Shown piece by piece: positions 20,429-33,092 of a stretch of DNA of 64,000 nucleotides. Each line of letters begins with the position of its first letter. The first letter of the stretch is position 1. This stretch comes from Cyathus striatus (lineage: Eukaryota; Basidiomycota; Agaricomycetes; Agaricales; Nidulariaceae): assembly GCA_025738555.1 (NCBI GenBank), contig JAOVFP010000019.1, positions 186,001 through 250,000 of the forward strand, given 5' to 3'. Both the position numbers and the translations under genes were made by a program. The notes beneath the pieces were generated by a model, which was not told the DNA's origin, made no database searches, and was given only the letters and a program-made list of their open reading frames with translations.

Positions 20429-23400
20429 TGGATAGAGCTGATAGCTTTGACATGGACTGCTGTTCTTCTTTGTACTTTTTTTAAGATAGCTAGTAGCTAC
20501 TACGGTAGAATAAGTACTCTTAATACGCACGAGCCATGACTTGGACATTGGATTCTTTTTGGCAGCTAAGTTTTGGCATTTCTTGTAGCTATTAGTGTAC
20601 AGGTTCAGCTTGAGTAGCTTAGATATCTCTTCGCATACAGTCTCGGAGCCATAACAGATAAATATATTTTAACTAATCTTTATTCGTGAACCAGCAGTGC
20701 CAACCTTGAAGGTCAAAGGCAGCGGCCGGCAGCACGAACACCGGTGATGAAGCCAAGTTGATCCGTGCCAGTGACGCTATCTGTCACAGTACAATGTCTT
20801 GTGACAGACTTTCTCAACCCATCATCTTGTTCTCCATCGTCCCACAACGCGTACCACAACCTCAAACTTCTAACGTTCTAACGTTCTAAATTCTAACCTC
20901 TAACCTCAAGGCCTCAACTTCGCTCCCCTCGAATTTCAATTTCGCAAACATCACCCTACCACTCGCCAAGCCCTCGCGAGGCCTGAAATTTTGATAGCCC
21001 AGTCCTTCCTTCCTCCTTCCTTGGACATCTGCTGGCATGAATGGTGTCTATGCCACTTCAGCCAGCCTACCTCTGCACACCCCAATCTCCTGTCATCCCG
21101 TTACAACGGCATAGTGTAGCCGTGTCCACTGTGTCCCTTCTATCTCTCAACATCCCCCACCTCCGACGTAGATGGCCGCGGTCTCTCTTTTCGCCAACTG
21201 CCACCACCGCCTGCCTTCTCCGTTCTCCCTCTTTCTCCTTCTCCTCGCCCACCTCTGACGTAGATGCCCATGGCCCCTCTTTTAGCCAACTGCCAGCCGT
21301 GTCCACTGTGTCACGATGACAACACCATATTCCGCTTATTCACCGCAGAGCAAGCTAAGATCCTGAAAAGTACTTGCAACAGGTCGTGGGGAAGGAGACA
21401 AATAACATGGGCCCGACACGTCTCCTCAGCAGAAGAATTCGATAAGGATGATGTGGATTCTAAACTCCATCCTCTATGTGTCAACCAGTCACCAACCCCA
21501 ACTCCCGTCCATGGCTCACTCTTTCCTTCCATCATCCATAGTCCATCGCAAGCAAGAAGTTAAAAGCACGAGGACCTCATAAATCCCCCTCCTCCCGCTT
21601 CTCCACCTTCGAGATCAATGCCACCGATCACATCTGCTCTCCTTCCAATGCCTTCAGCAGTAACGTCAACTACCCCTACGCTCCTACAAGCCAAGAACCT
21701 CAGGTGCTCGTAGAAAGTCCATTCCTATCACCCCCAGCACTACCCAGATATATAACAATGACCGACAAATTATGAAGTACATATTTCGAGGCTCGGGAAG
21801 GAGACTGAGTCGGACGCTCCGAGTCCGGCCAGTGAGGTAGTGGAGGGGGACCAAGAGGAAGGTTAGTACTTTCTGTTTCCCTTCAATCCTTTCCCTCCCC
21901 AAATCATTACTTTCATCTTCTCCCTTCTTTCCCTCTGTTTTCTGCCCTCGTCTTCTCCCTCTGTGCTTACGCACTCACCACAACCTTCATCCCTTCCTTT
22001 CGCTTGGCGATCTCCCTTTCTTTCACCCACGCTAACCACCTCCTCTGGCAGAAAAGCTACAATCTTCGAACACGACATGTCAGACCCCTATATCAACTCC
22101 TGGCACTCGACGACCGTAACGAATCGTGAAGACGAAGCAGCACCTGTTCAATGTGATTGTGTGGAGCGGTTGCGCCTGCGCCTTGAATGATCAGTGAGCA
22201 TTTTCTTTGGTGATCTTTCTCTGTTCAGCAGCCGGCTTTATGGTTTCATTTTGGAGGGTGAAGAAAGGTGGAAAAGAGGGGTGGATGGTGATGGTTCAGA
22301 CTCGAGGATGTTGGCGCTTCACTTGGAAGGAAGGGGCGGTTACAGTGCTGAGCTTGAGCCTCTTGTTCTGGGGTAGGGGTGGATGTTGAGGCCGCTGTGC
22401 GCTGTTGGGAGGTGATCGACTGGCGAGTTGTACTAAGATGAACAGGAAATGCCGCGCCGCGACTGGATTATGTTCCGCCACTTTCCTCTCCGTATCAGTA
22501 CCCCGGCAGAGAGGAAGCATCTTGGTTATAGGCTGGAGTGCTGTCGTTGTAGGGGACATGTCATTTGCACCAGGCAGCGACTCGGACGTAGTAAATTCGT
22601 ATCTTGTCGCGTCATCTCGCTCCTGCGCCTCGTATCTGTTCTGTTGCTCACCTGGGCACTTCGTTGAGCTGTATTGTGTGCTCTCTTTCGTTCTGCATTA
22701 TGGCGTCCGCCAGATTCCCTCCCTTGTTTGTTTGTTTCTCTATCCCTTCTTTCTCTTACTAACGCCCCTCTTTTTAGATCACCCCAAATACCCAACGACT
22801 TCAAAACTCTCCCATCGAGGCTGTTCTACCCGCCTAAACAGACACTCTCAATGCCGACCACCACCACCACCACCCCCTCTTCGTCTCCCGCTGATGATAG
22901 CAGTTCATTTGCAGCTTGGGAGACAGGACGAAGAGTTGAAGGATGCTGGTAATGCTGGTACGTCCTATCTCTCCTTCCCACTCCCCTCCCTTTTCGTCCT
23001 TTGCCTCCTCCTTTCCGTTCACCCTTCTCGCTCTCTGTTCATCCCTTACGTGTATCGTCAGGCGCTAATGCACCTATGACATGGCAGGCGTGCTCCAAGC
23101 AGGCGGAAGGACACGCTTCTTTCTGAGCTTGATGTGCTAGTGCAAGAGGGCTTAGAGAGCGAGGACCATGAGACGGCTAAGATTGCGGGATTCATTCTTC
23201 TCTTAACGCTTCCCATACTGCTTCCTTAGTTTCTCTGTTCGCCTCTAGTACTCCCTATGCCTTCACTGCTGCTCAGTTGCAACTTCACTCCTTCATCTAC
23301 CCCATACCGACCGAAGTTCAGTATGAAAAGACGATCAACGTCTGCGGAAACCCGCCTTGCAATCTCACCGGGCACCCACATACACTGCTGGGTGGGGCAT

Positions 23401-23620
23401 GTACGAGAACATGTCCCGTGAAAGAGATTCAGTCTGTGGCGATTGGACGAAGACTACCGTGTAGCAGTTTGTTCGAGTAGTTAGTGTGTTGATTGGAGAA
23501 TGAGAAGTGAGAATTTGGTTTTTGTGCTTTGGTGGGATTTGTGGCACGCTAATGCCGTTTGTGGTTAGTGTTATGATGAAGAAAATGAGACAGCATCGCC
23601 CGTGCCTAACACTCCTACCG
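20429..23620. other. CT-rich, CpG-containing region with exon-like fragments
   Basis: No complete gene could be built. Exon-like pieces exist. A frame near 21787-21858 reads SRLGKETESDAPSPASEVV and ends at a gttagt donor. An exon from about 22053 after a ggcag acceptor follows. A frame from about 23091 to 23225 after a ggcag acceptor reads SELDVLVQEGLESEDHE. They are separated by pyrimidine-rich tracts typical of basidiomycete introns and promoters. It may be a decayed multi-exon gene. The poly-Pro/Thr stretch near 22850-22885 is a (cca)n repeat. Confidence 0.35.
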
Positions 23621-23624
23621 TTAC

Positions 23625-25027
23625 CATTGCCCAAGGGGCTGTCTTCCGAGCAATTCGCGAAAGCAACCTATCCCATCACCCCGTGGGAAGTGGCTGTGGC
23701 CATGCGCGGAAATCATTTGTAATCGGTTGCCGGTACATCGATGTGCATGCATCACAAATCTGGTCCGTATTGGCTATTTGACTTGGGAATTGAAATCGGA
23801 AGCGTCGACTGTACGTCGACAAATAAAATAAGTAATTGTGTGAGAGCAAAGAAGTAAGATTAGTATTAAATATAAAACTATCTAGGTTGGTGCTGTTGCT
23901 TGGCTGTTTGATTGTGGGCATACATCTGGGTACCAGAATAATGTGAACAGGAGAGACCAAAGGTTGATTGGAATCTGCATCATAATGTTGAAATAAACGA
24001 CGCATCGACGACGACGGCGTTACATTTGACCTCAAAGCACGCAGGGGAAGGAAGCATGAGGCAAATGGATAAGTAAATACAGTACATAGTATACTACTTA
24101 AATACATAGAAAGCGGAGCACATTGTCTGTAGAATACATAAAAGGTATAGTAAACTATCTAAATGCATATGTGGAGGCGGCATGGAGTTGTGACATTTGA
24201 ATAACTAATATAATTCTACACATAAAATGGGGATTGATACTTGAAGCTTCAAGGAGACCGTAGTCATATTTCCATGCAATGTGTAAATTGGCATACAAGA
24301 CAAAGAAAATATCGTGCATTAACATTCGTTCGTCTCGTTAGCTGTTTTTCTTTTTTTATCTCTCGGCTTTTATTGTTTTGGGAGCGAATACATCACCTCT
24401 CAGGCCGTTGGAAAGGGTGCGCCGTCTCAACAGCGCCTTTTGTTTGGTTTTCACCAGTAAAGTGGCTGTGGTTTACTGGGCTGTGGGCCATGGCGCTTCG
24501 CTCTACATATATTTACAATGCATTTACGTTTGCGTGTCCCACTCCGTGCATGAAGTGCAGCTATGTTCTTTTTGATAATTTGTTTGAGTTCACCAATCAG
24601 TATGTATTTAGACAGAAATGCCTGTACTCGCTGAAATGTTGCATGTACCATTCTTCCTCACCATATAATAATACCCCTAGAAGTTAATGTACTAGATAAA
24701 CTGATGCTCTGTCCCAACCAAACTACCTCTTCTCTCACTGTAACAGCCAAGCAACAGCACCAACCTAAATAGTTTTATATTTAATACTAATCTTACTTCT
24801 TTGCTCTCACACAATTACTTATTTTATTTGTCGACGTACAGTCGACGCTTCTGATTTCAATTTCCAAGTCAAATAGTCAATACGGACCAGACTTGTGATG
24901 CATGCACGTCGATGTACCGGCAACCGATTACAAATGATTTCCGCGCATGGCCACAGCCACTTCCCACGGGGTGATGGGATAGGTTGCTTTCGCGAATTGC
25001 TCGGAAGACAGCCCCTTGCCATTGCCT
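23625..25027. repeat. 1.4-kb structure with inverted repeats of about 290 bp
   Basis: The left arm (about 23625-23912) and right arm (about 24741-25027) are reverse complements at over 90 percent identity by eye (for example gtcgacgtacagtcgac and gtgggaagtggctgtggcc). The 830-bp spacer holds the 23988-24190 dispersed repeat and a 148-codon ORF with no protein-like features. It could be a foldback element or an inverted duplication. No target duplication was identified. Confidence 0.75.
23988..24190. repeat. Dispersed repeat, inverted copy of 16975-17185
   Basis: See the 16975-17185 copy. Shared words include cgacgcatcgacgacgac and aaatacagtacatagta. Confidence 0.65.
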
Positions 25028-25511
25028 ACTCCCCCACCACCGAGTCTTACCCACCACTATACGCGATATTCAATCCGTGAGAAACTCAAGAATTTAAATT
25101 GTCCCCGCCGCTCTGCATGATGGCGTTGTCGACTGGCAATTATTTCCTCAACTCAATCTCTACTCTTGCTCTCCTTGCTATCTCATTAATATACAGCGTT
25201 CTCATAAATAAGTCTCAAGGTTCTCTAACTCTTACGACCTGCGTATGACTTCAACAACGCTGTTCCGCAACATTAATCTCGCAAAAGCTGTCAGGTCCCT
25301 GCAGGCACCGAGGAGCGAACGGAGACAGTGCTATGCGGACAGTGCTTGGATTTGGCTTGGACAGTGCGCTTTTTAATACCGAGCCGATTACCACTAGCAG
25401 AAGTCTCCGCAAGCGACTACTTTCGACGTTTCATTCAATGAACACTGCTGTCCATTTAAACCTCTTGTTGTCTCTTATTGCGACTAAGATTGTTTTCCTC
25501 CCTCCTCCACA

Positions 25512-27055
25512 ATGAGCATCCAGCTCGACTATGCGATAACTCGACCTTTTCTATGGAAGTGGTTTACTCCGCTGGCGTTGCTCGGGGCAGTTCTCAGTAT
25601 AGGGTTTCTTAGCGCTATAAATGGTGAGCCTCAGTGCGGTACCAACTCATCTATATACGCGGTCTGATATCTTGTAGTTGCTTTAACTGGTTACGAGACG
25701 ATAACAGCATTCAACGAAGACTTCAACGTTACGCAATCGTTCTGGCACGACGGATTCATGCCTTTCCGCGCAAAGAAACCCGGAACGCTCTGCGACTCCC
25801 ACATCTTCAACGTAGGCGACGTTCTGACAACCAACTACTCCGTATTTCAGTGGACTGTTGAAGGGATTTCGAAAGGGAACGTTGGGAACTCTGCTATGGC
25901 TTACAACGGAACTACGTTGGAATACTGTGACATCTCGGCTCTGTTCCTTAACGGCGATCTACGAACATGGACCATAGATCTCACTCCTGTCGTTACGTGC
26001 AGGAGTCCAACAGGAGACCTCGAGGTCAACTTAAAATCAACGTTGTCGATAACTTATTTACAAGGGAAACACGTAGCGTCGTTTGGAACGATTCAGCTTG
26101 GATGGTTTGAGGCGAGGACGATTACGGATTTTACGACGCACGATCCCAAGATCCTTGTTGGCGCTGTGCTGTAAGTTTTTCGTGCCTTTGTTCCGACTTT
26201 CGTTTGTAACTCGCAGTTGTTAGAGGTCAGCTCGCTTCAGAAGATGCAGCTCGACGGTTGTATGCTGCATCACTTGTATCCAACGGCACCACTCCTGTAA
26301 CGATATCGTTCCAAGCTAATTTCGAATACTGCCCTGCCTCTCTCGGTACCTCAGCACCTTGTATGTCCAGCGTCCCCCGATTCAACATCAGCAATGCAGC
26401 GGCCATCCTTCCTAACATGGCAGTTCAGCAATATACCGCATCACAGCCTATAGGGCCAAGCAACCCCCAAATACTAACAGATGATACGCTGCTCCCTGTC
26501 TCCAACCTCATCCAACTCGCACACGCATTGGTACGGATGGACTTAGGAAATGGGAGTCCAAACAACTTCATTCTGCTCCCCGAACGAACTAACGCAACGA
26601 TCGCATCTTCCTTCCCTGTGACGCCTTTCAACCCTCCGCTAATGTCCTATTCAGCGATGTACGACTACTGGAATCGGCCGAACGAAGCGGTTAGTGAAGT
26701 GTTGCCGTTGAAAATGGATGGCCCGGCCAGTATCCGCATGGTATATCTTTGTCGGTTTCAGAGGGCCAAGAGCCCCGGACAGTTGGTTATATCCGTGCTT
26801 GTGGCTACGCTGAGTATGTTTTCGAGTGGGTGGGCAATTTTTATGGTTATTGCCACGTATTTCGCGAGAAGGGCTCATACGCATGGTGGGTTTCTGTTCT
26901 TTTTATCTCAGTCGGGAGTACATTAGCTGATATTTTGTTGGTATACAGCTAATCTTTGTCGTGCGCATGATCCTGAGAAGAAGAGTCCCCTTTTGGTGGA
27001 CGATGAAGTGCTTTCTGACCGCTATGAGGGGTATAGACTTAACAGAGTTTATTAA
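25512..27055 (+). CDS. Membrane-anchored extracellular-domain protein, 457 aa (uncharacterised basidiomycete family)
   Basis: Four exons (25512-25623, 25678-26170, 26224-26885, 26949-27055) with GT-AG introns of 54, 53 and 63 nt give a clean 457-residue protein. A hydrophobic segment at about residues 14-36 (WFTPLALLGAVLSIGFLSA) is a signal anchor. A long polar region with several N-glycosylation sites (NVTQ, NGTT, NATI) follows. Near residues 390-412 a second membrane helix is seen (LVISVLVATLSMFSSGWAIF), then a short charged tail. The layout suggests a large loop outside the cytosol and both ends inside. It resembles an uncharacterised transmembrane family common in Agaricomycetes. No catalytic motif was seen, and a role should not be assumed. 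The gene appears intact. Confidence 0.85.
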
Positions 27056-27819
27056 TTTGGGGTTTAATGGATTTATTGGTTCAATGACTTTTGTATATTG
27101 TAGCATACTTACCTCGACACTTAACAAATTTAAGACCTGAAAAGAAGGGTGTTAATCAGCCTCGATGGTTACAACTCGCCGTTTACCCAAGTAAATCGAT
27201 TGCATTTCACTACCCGAAACTTTGGATTCATCGCCACTACAAAACACAAATCAGTGATCGATTCATGCTCTGTTGTAATAGACGCTCCAACAAGATGATT
27301 ATCGATAACACGGTCGTTTGGTCTTCCTATGTCAGATTAGCTGATACGCTTGTGGCTTAGTATTATCGTGTACACGCGCTCATTTGTGACAATAAAGAAC
27401 TTTGAATAGATGGCATCAATCACCAGCCCATATAACAGGATAATGGCAATCGACTACGCAGTGCACATGAAGTCTGAATCCTTCATTGGAATAGGATATC
27501 ATGAAATGCAACCTCGATAGGTGATACAACTACTCGTCACTCGAACGTAATATGCTGATTCCGAATCACCATAGCTTCTTGTTATGCCTTCGAATTGAGT
27601 AGTTTCTTCGGACATCACCCATCCAAGATCCCAATAATCGCCACAGCTGTGCTCATATTTAGAAACGAATCGATCTCAGCCATTAACTATTTTCTCCGCA
27701 GTGTTCACATGGTACGAACCTGGCACTGAGATAAAATCAGTCTCCACCTCAATTATATTTAGCCCTTGTTCCTGTTTTAAAGTGTTATCACAAGAAAGGC
27801 TACAGGCGTGTCATTATCA
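27056..27819. other. Intergenic, no gene seen
   Basis: Contains CpG and no recognisable repeats. Short ORFs show no family resemblance. Confidence 0.4.
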
Positions 27820-28037
27820 GTGTCAACTGACCAGGAATGTTACAATTATAAACACTATCTCACAACGTCACTGTCAAGTCTTCTCATGATCAGCGGGTTA
27901 ACGTACGATATAAGTATCAAATATAGCATACACATCAAGGAATAGAACTATAAAGCATCATTGAGATCTCTATTAATTATTCCCAAATGAACACTCTCAT
28001 ACTAACTTCCAGCCCAATTTCTAACTGCAAAAATAAA
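27820..28037 (+). promoter_or_regulatory. Promoter region shared with the second NLR gene
   Basis: Aligns with 38380-38582 along most of its length: gtgtcaa.tgacca, ttctcatgatcag.ggg, aaatatagca.ac, actctc..acta. Conservation upstream of the ATG in two otherwise diverging copies shows that the promoter was duplicated with the gene. The aaatata word is a candidate TATA-like element. Confidence 0.55.
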
Positions 28038-31000
28038 ATGCCACTTGAAAATGCTCATGATTTCACAATCCAGAAAGCTACAATGGTTGAAACTGCTGTT
28101 ATTACTGTTAATACTGCTCAGGTATGCATTTATGACATTCTTCATGGGCTTGAGTTTAATGGTATCCCTTCATTTATAGATCACAAATCAAACTACCTAT
28201 CAAGCTAAACTCGAACCACTCTCTCCTATTAAAAATATACCACCTAGTACAACTCAGAACTTTACTGGACAAGAAGAATACCTTGAGAAATTGCACAATC
28301 ATTTTAGCCAAAATGAAGTACTTGGTCGAAAGATGTATCTTCTCTATGGAATGGGTGGTATTGGAAAAACACAAATATGTCTGAAATTCAAAGATGAAGT
28401 TTCTGATTAGTGGGTATCATTTCTATAAAATTAAGACTGAAAATTTAGCATGTTTTTACAGTTATTCTCATATATTTTGGATTGATGCAACATCTGAAGA
28501 AACTATTGAGCAAAGTTTTAAGGATATATATAAAATAAATGTCAAGATTATAGTATCTGAGGCTTCTTACTCAGTCCCTGTGGTTTTACAGTGGATTTCA
28601 ACCCTTCAAAATGAATGGTTTATGGTCTTTGACAATGCTGATGGTTTACCAGAACTAGTTGAAAAATACCTTCCACCTGCCAATAATGGAAATATATTGA
28701 TAACCAGTAGAAATCCAGAACATAAGAGGATTGTATCACCCAGAAATTCAACAGAAATATTAGAAATGAAAAAAGACACAGCTATTGAACTGCTACTGAA
28801 AGCTTGTGGTTTAAATGAAACCCCACATAAATACTGTGAAGTTGCTGAGGACATATGTACCATATTGTTTTTTCTTCCTTTAGCTATTGACCAAGCTGGG
28901 GCATACATCAATTCTGGTAAATGCAGTATTGAAAGTTACATATCAGTCTATGATAAATATAGATCAAAATTAATGAACAGCAAAAGATTCAGAGGAGCAT
29001 CAAGGTATGAAAAAACAGTGTATGGAACTTGGGAAATATCTCTTGCAAAAATACTACAAATGAGCAATGATGAAGAAGATGAAGAAACTGCAATGGCAGC
29101 TGAATATGCAATTAAGTTAATCTATATGTGTGCCTTTCTACATCATGAAAATATTTCAGATGAAATATTTGCAAAAGCTGCAAAATATTACCCATTTTAT
29201 GTAGAGAAGTATAATGACAGCAAAATACCCTGCTTTCTAGCAGACATGGATACAACATTACTCAATATTGATGAATGCAATAACTGGAATGAGATGCAAT
29301 ACAGGGAAAGTATTGGAATTCTATTGTCTTTCTCTTTAATAAAAAGAACTATTGATGGTACAAAATTTGGATTGCATCCCTTAGTGCAATCATGGTGCCA
29401 AGACAGACTAAAATCAGATCAAAGGAACTTATGGATTTGGAATGCCAGAGCAATATTGTTAAGTTCTGTTTCAAATGAAAATCTATATATGTATTTAAAT
29501 TCAATTAACCTTCATGTTATACAAAATTTATCACATGAGAATATAACTAGTATGACTTACTACCATGATATATTTGAAACATTAGCTTTTGTTCTGGAAA
29601 TATGTGGAAAATATGATTTAGAAGAGATATTAAGGCTTAGAATATTGCATATGTGTGAGAAAGTACATGGTAATGAAAATTACTATACTATTGTTAAGAT
29701 GGGATTTTTGGCAATAGCATACCAAAGACTTGGTAAATATACAGACACAGAAATACTGGAGACTTATGTTCTAGAGATGACCTCCAGAAGTTTGGGAAAA
29801 GAGCATAAAGATACACTTCATTGTATGAGTAACTTAGCAGTAACATATGGAAATCTTGGAAAATGGACAGAAGCTGAAATTCTGCATAATCAAGTTCTTG
29901 AAATGAGAGCTAGAATTCTGGGAATGAACACCCAGATACAATAGATAGTATGAGCAACTTGGCAGTTGCATTTACAAATTGTGGAAAATTTGCTAAAGCT
30001 GAAATGCTGGGAACTCAGGTTTTAAGTATGAAAATGAGAAGTCTAGGGAGAGAGCACCCAAATACACTGACTATTATGTGTAATTTGGCAATGACATATG
30101 CAAAATATGGTAAATGGATAGATGCAGAGATGTTACAAATGCAGGCTCTGGAAATGAGAATCAAAATTCTGGGAGAAGAGCATCCAGATACACTTGGTTG
30201 TATGAGTAACTTGGCAGCAATATATCACAGTCTTGGCAAAATGGCAGAAGCTGAAAGACTGGGGACTCAGGTTCTGGATATGAGAGCTAGAATTTTGGGA
30301 AATGAACATCCAGATACACTTACTAGTATGGCTAATGTTGCAGTGGCATATGGAAATCATGGCAGGTTTACAGAAGCTGAAACCCTGGAAATTCAAGTTC
30401 TGGAAATTAGCACCAGAATTTTGGGAAAGGAGCATCCATATACACTAATTAGTATGGGTAACTTGGCATTTACATACACAAATTTAGGAAAGTGGACAGA
30501 AGCTGAAAGTCTTCAGATTCAGGTTATGGAAATAAGTGCTAGAAATCTTGGAAAAGAGCATCCAGATACACTCTTCAGTATGGCTAGTTTGGCAATAACA
30601 TATAAAGAGCTTGGAAAATGGATAGATGCTGAAGAACTTGAGATTCAGGTACTAGAGATGAGAACCAGAGTTTTGGGAAATGAGCACCCAGATACACTTA
30701 CTAGTATGGCTAACCTGGCACTTATATATGGAAATCTGGGAAAATGGATGGATGCAAAAATGTTGGAGATTCAGGTACTGGATATGAGAACTAGAATTTT
30801 GGGAAATGAGCATCCTGATACACTTACTAGTATAGCTAACCTAGCACTGACATATGGAAATCTGGGCAAGTGGATGGATGCCAAAATGTTGGGGATTCAG
30901 GTTCTGGATATGACAACCAGAATTTTGGGAAATGAGCACCCAAATACACTTACTAGTATGGCTAACCTGGCACTAACATATAGAAATCTTGGTAAATGGA

Positions 31001-31692
31001 TGGAAGCAGAGATACTACAAAAGCAGGTTTTGGAGATAAGAACCAGAATTCTAGGGAAAGAGCACCCAAGCACTCTGGCTTGCATGGGTAACTTGGCTAT
31101 GACATATGGAAATCTTGGTAGACTGGTAGAGGCAGAAACACTGGAGATCCAGGTCCTGGAGATGAGATTTAAAATTCTGGGGAAAGAGCACCCAGATACA
31201 TTAACTAGTATGAATAACTTGGCAGTGACATATGAAAATCTTGGTAAATCAGCTGAAGCTGAAATGCTGGTGACTCAAGTTTTGGAGTTGAGAACCAGGA
31301 TCCTTGGGAAAGAGCACCCAATGACACTAATTAGTATGAGTAATTTGATAGCAGCATACCAACATCATGGCAAGTGGGCTGAAGCAGAAGCTCTGGACAT
31401 TGAGATTCTGGAGATGAGAACAAGAATTCTGGGGAAAGAGCATCCAAGTACATTGACTAGTATGGCTAATGTGGCAATAGCATATGGAAATCTTGGTAAA
31501 TGGACAGAAGCTGAAATGCTAGAGATTCAGGTTCTGGAGATGAGAACCAGGATTCTTGGAAAAGAACATCCAAATACACTAACTAGTATGAGTAACTTAG
31601 CATTCACATACCAGAATCTTGGCAAGTGGGCAGAAGCTGATCAGCTGGAAATTCAAGTTCTTGAGATGAAGGCCAGGGCTCTAGAATTGTAG
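28038..31692 (+). pseudogene. NB-ARC/TPR NLR-type receptor, copy 1, split by one frameshift
   Basis: Exons 28038-28121, 28180-28409 and 28462 onward encode a STAND ATPase of about 1,180 residues, if the break is ignored. A short N-terminal motif (NAHDFTIQ) leads into an NB-ARC domain: P-loop GMGGIGKT at residues 85-92, Walker B WFMVFDNAD, sensor-like NILITSRN, GxP-type FLPLAIDQAG and a winged-helix LHPLV word (MHD position). Then come 16 tetratricopeptide repeats of 42 residues (kinesin-light-chain type, consensus LGKEHPDTLTSM). Such proteins are fungal nonself or damage sensors. At about 29921, 'ctgggaatgaa' has lost one base relative to 'ctgggaaatgaa' of the other units, so the frame stops at 29942-29944 and continues at 29950-31692. 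Either a sequencing error or a real inactivation. Confidence 0.85.
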
Positions 31693-32127
31693 ATAGGAAT
31701 TGTATGTGCACCTGCAACCTTGAATTTGGTGGCTGTTAGTGAAAATCTTGCTTGAAGGGAGAAAATGACAAATACTGTTTGGATTATAAAGTCCATTATT
31801 ATTGACTGTACTTTTTTATGGTATCCTGTGAATGCACTTTTATTACATATGCTTACTTTTTCCTGTGCTTCCTATGATTGACATTTAAGCAATAAGTCTA
31901 ATATATTAACTTCAGTGGAGTGATGTCACCATAAGTTTGCGCCATTTGTGGTGGGTAGTGTGGGTAAGGATGTACATTATATGTGGAATGTGGGATGTAT
32001 CGGTATTGTGTTGACTGAGGTGTACAGTAGTACATTAAGGTAAATAACTCTAGTCAGAGTCTTCGCATGCTACATGCATTATTATATACTACGTAAACCC
32101 GATACTTTTTTTTGTAAATATGACAAC
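31693..32127. other. Intergenic, no gene seen
   Basis: AT-rich 3' flank of the NLR gene. It has no counterpart downstream of the second NLR copy, so the duplicated NLR unit ends close to the stop codon. Confidence 0.4.
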
Positions 32128-33092
32128 TATATATATCTTATGAATGGAACATTTGGATTAAGAATGCAGATGAATAGAGGGAGAATGAAACTCGCTGGAA
32201 TGATTCAGAATTTTGAGGATGCTTTTAAGTTATTCCAGCGTGTCCATTGCCAGTGTCTCCTTTTATTCCGACTTCAGGTCACCTACCATTGGCACCACTG
32301 CATGCATTATTCCATTCCAACCTTCTTACTTACTCGACACATGTCTCGCTCTTTCGACTCTATTATACATGTTGGTTTACGTTTGTGATGATATCATCTA
32401 CATTAGTCGAGAATCCCGGTGAACTCGGATAAAAATGAAATAATGACAAACCGTCGTGCTGGAAGAAAACATGAGTTTGGCTGAGGTTTAATGGTAGTCG
32501 TAACGGCTTGGATGCAAAATCGTCCCGCTAAGAGTGTTAAGTGCTTTTTAATCGCACGAGCTTGTTGCATGTGAGTCTTAAAATATAGCGTCTAACACTA
32601 TCTCGTAAAGAACTCTTACAATGCATTGTAAGGACATGTCTATTAATAATATGGGTTTTAGAGGATAATCGATAAACTCCTATGATAAGATGAAATACGT
32701 CACCTGAATGTTTTCCAGACTTGAACATGTGTCATGGCTTTGGCACGGATTTTTACGTTTTCCAATTTCGTGTCCATCGCATTGAGTGACGCGTGTTCAA
32801 GCACTCCGTCGAATGTCTACACTCTTGGTGCACTACAAAAATTAAAGAAGTCATTCACTCACAGAATAATATGCAGCTCGTGAATGGAACAAGACAAAGA
32901 ATGCAATAATCGGCTCCAATTACAAAACGCAGAAACACTTCAAGATGACTCACCTCCCGAGGCGCAATCGACAATCAACCATTTCCCCACACCCCAACCA
33001 TAGTTCCCACACTACGTACATATGAACGGGATCAAAAACCCCAGTGCGAGTTGCAACAGGCCCACGCGTACCATTCTTCCTCCTCACCAACA
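32128..33092 (+). repeat. Duplicated upstream region of the alpha-mannosidase, truncated copy
   Basis: Nearly colinear with 48405-49346 (for example gcttttaagttattcc, gatgatatc.tctacatt, gaagtcattcactcacag), direct orientation, about 16 kb apart. It carries the promoter and leader of the decayed 5' copy. Confidence 0.85.

Noticed and set aside
22405..23079. 224-codon ORF with Ser/Leu/Cys-rich product and polyproline
   Set aside because: It runs through pyrimidine-rich intron-like tracts and has no domain or consistent exon signals.
24241..24687. 148-codon ORF in the spacer of the inverted-repeat structure
   Set aside because: The product has no protein-like pattern or recognised domain; it is probably chance openness.
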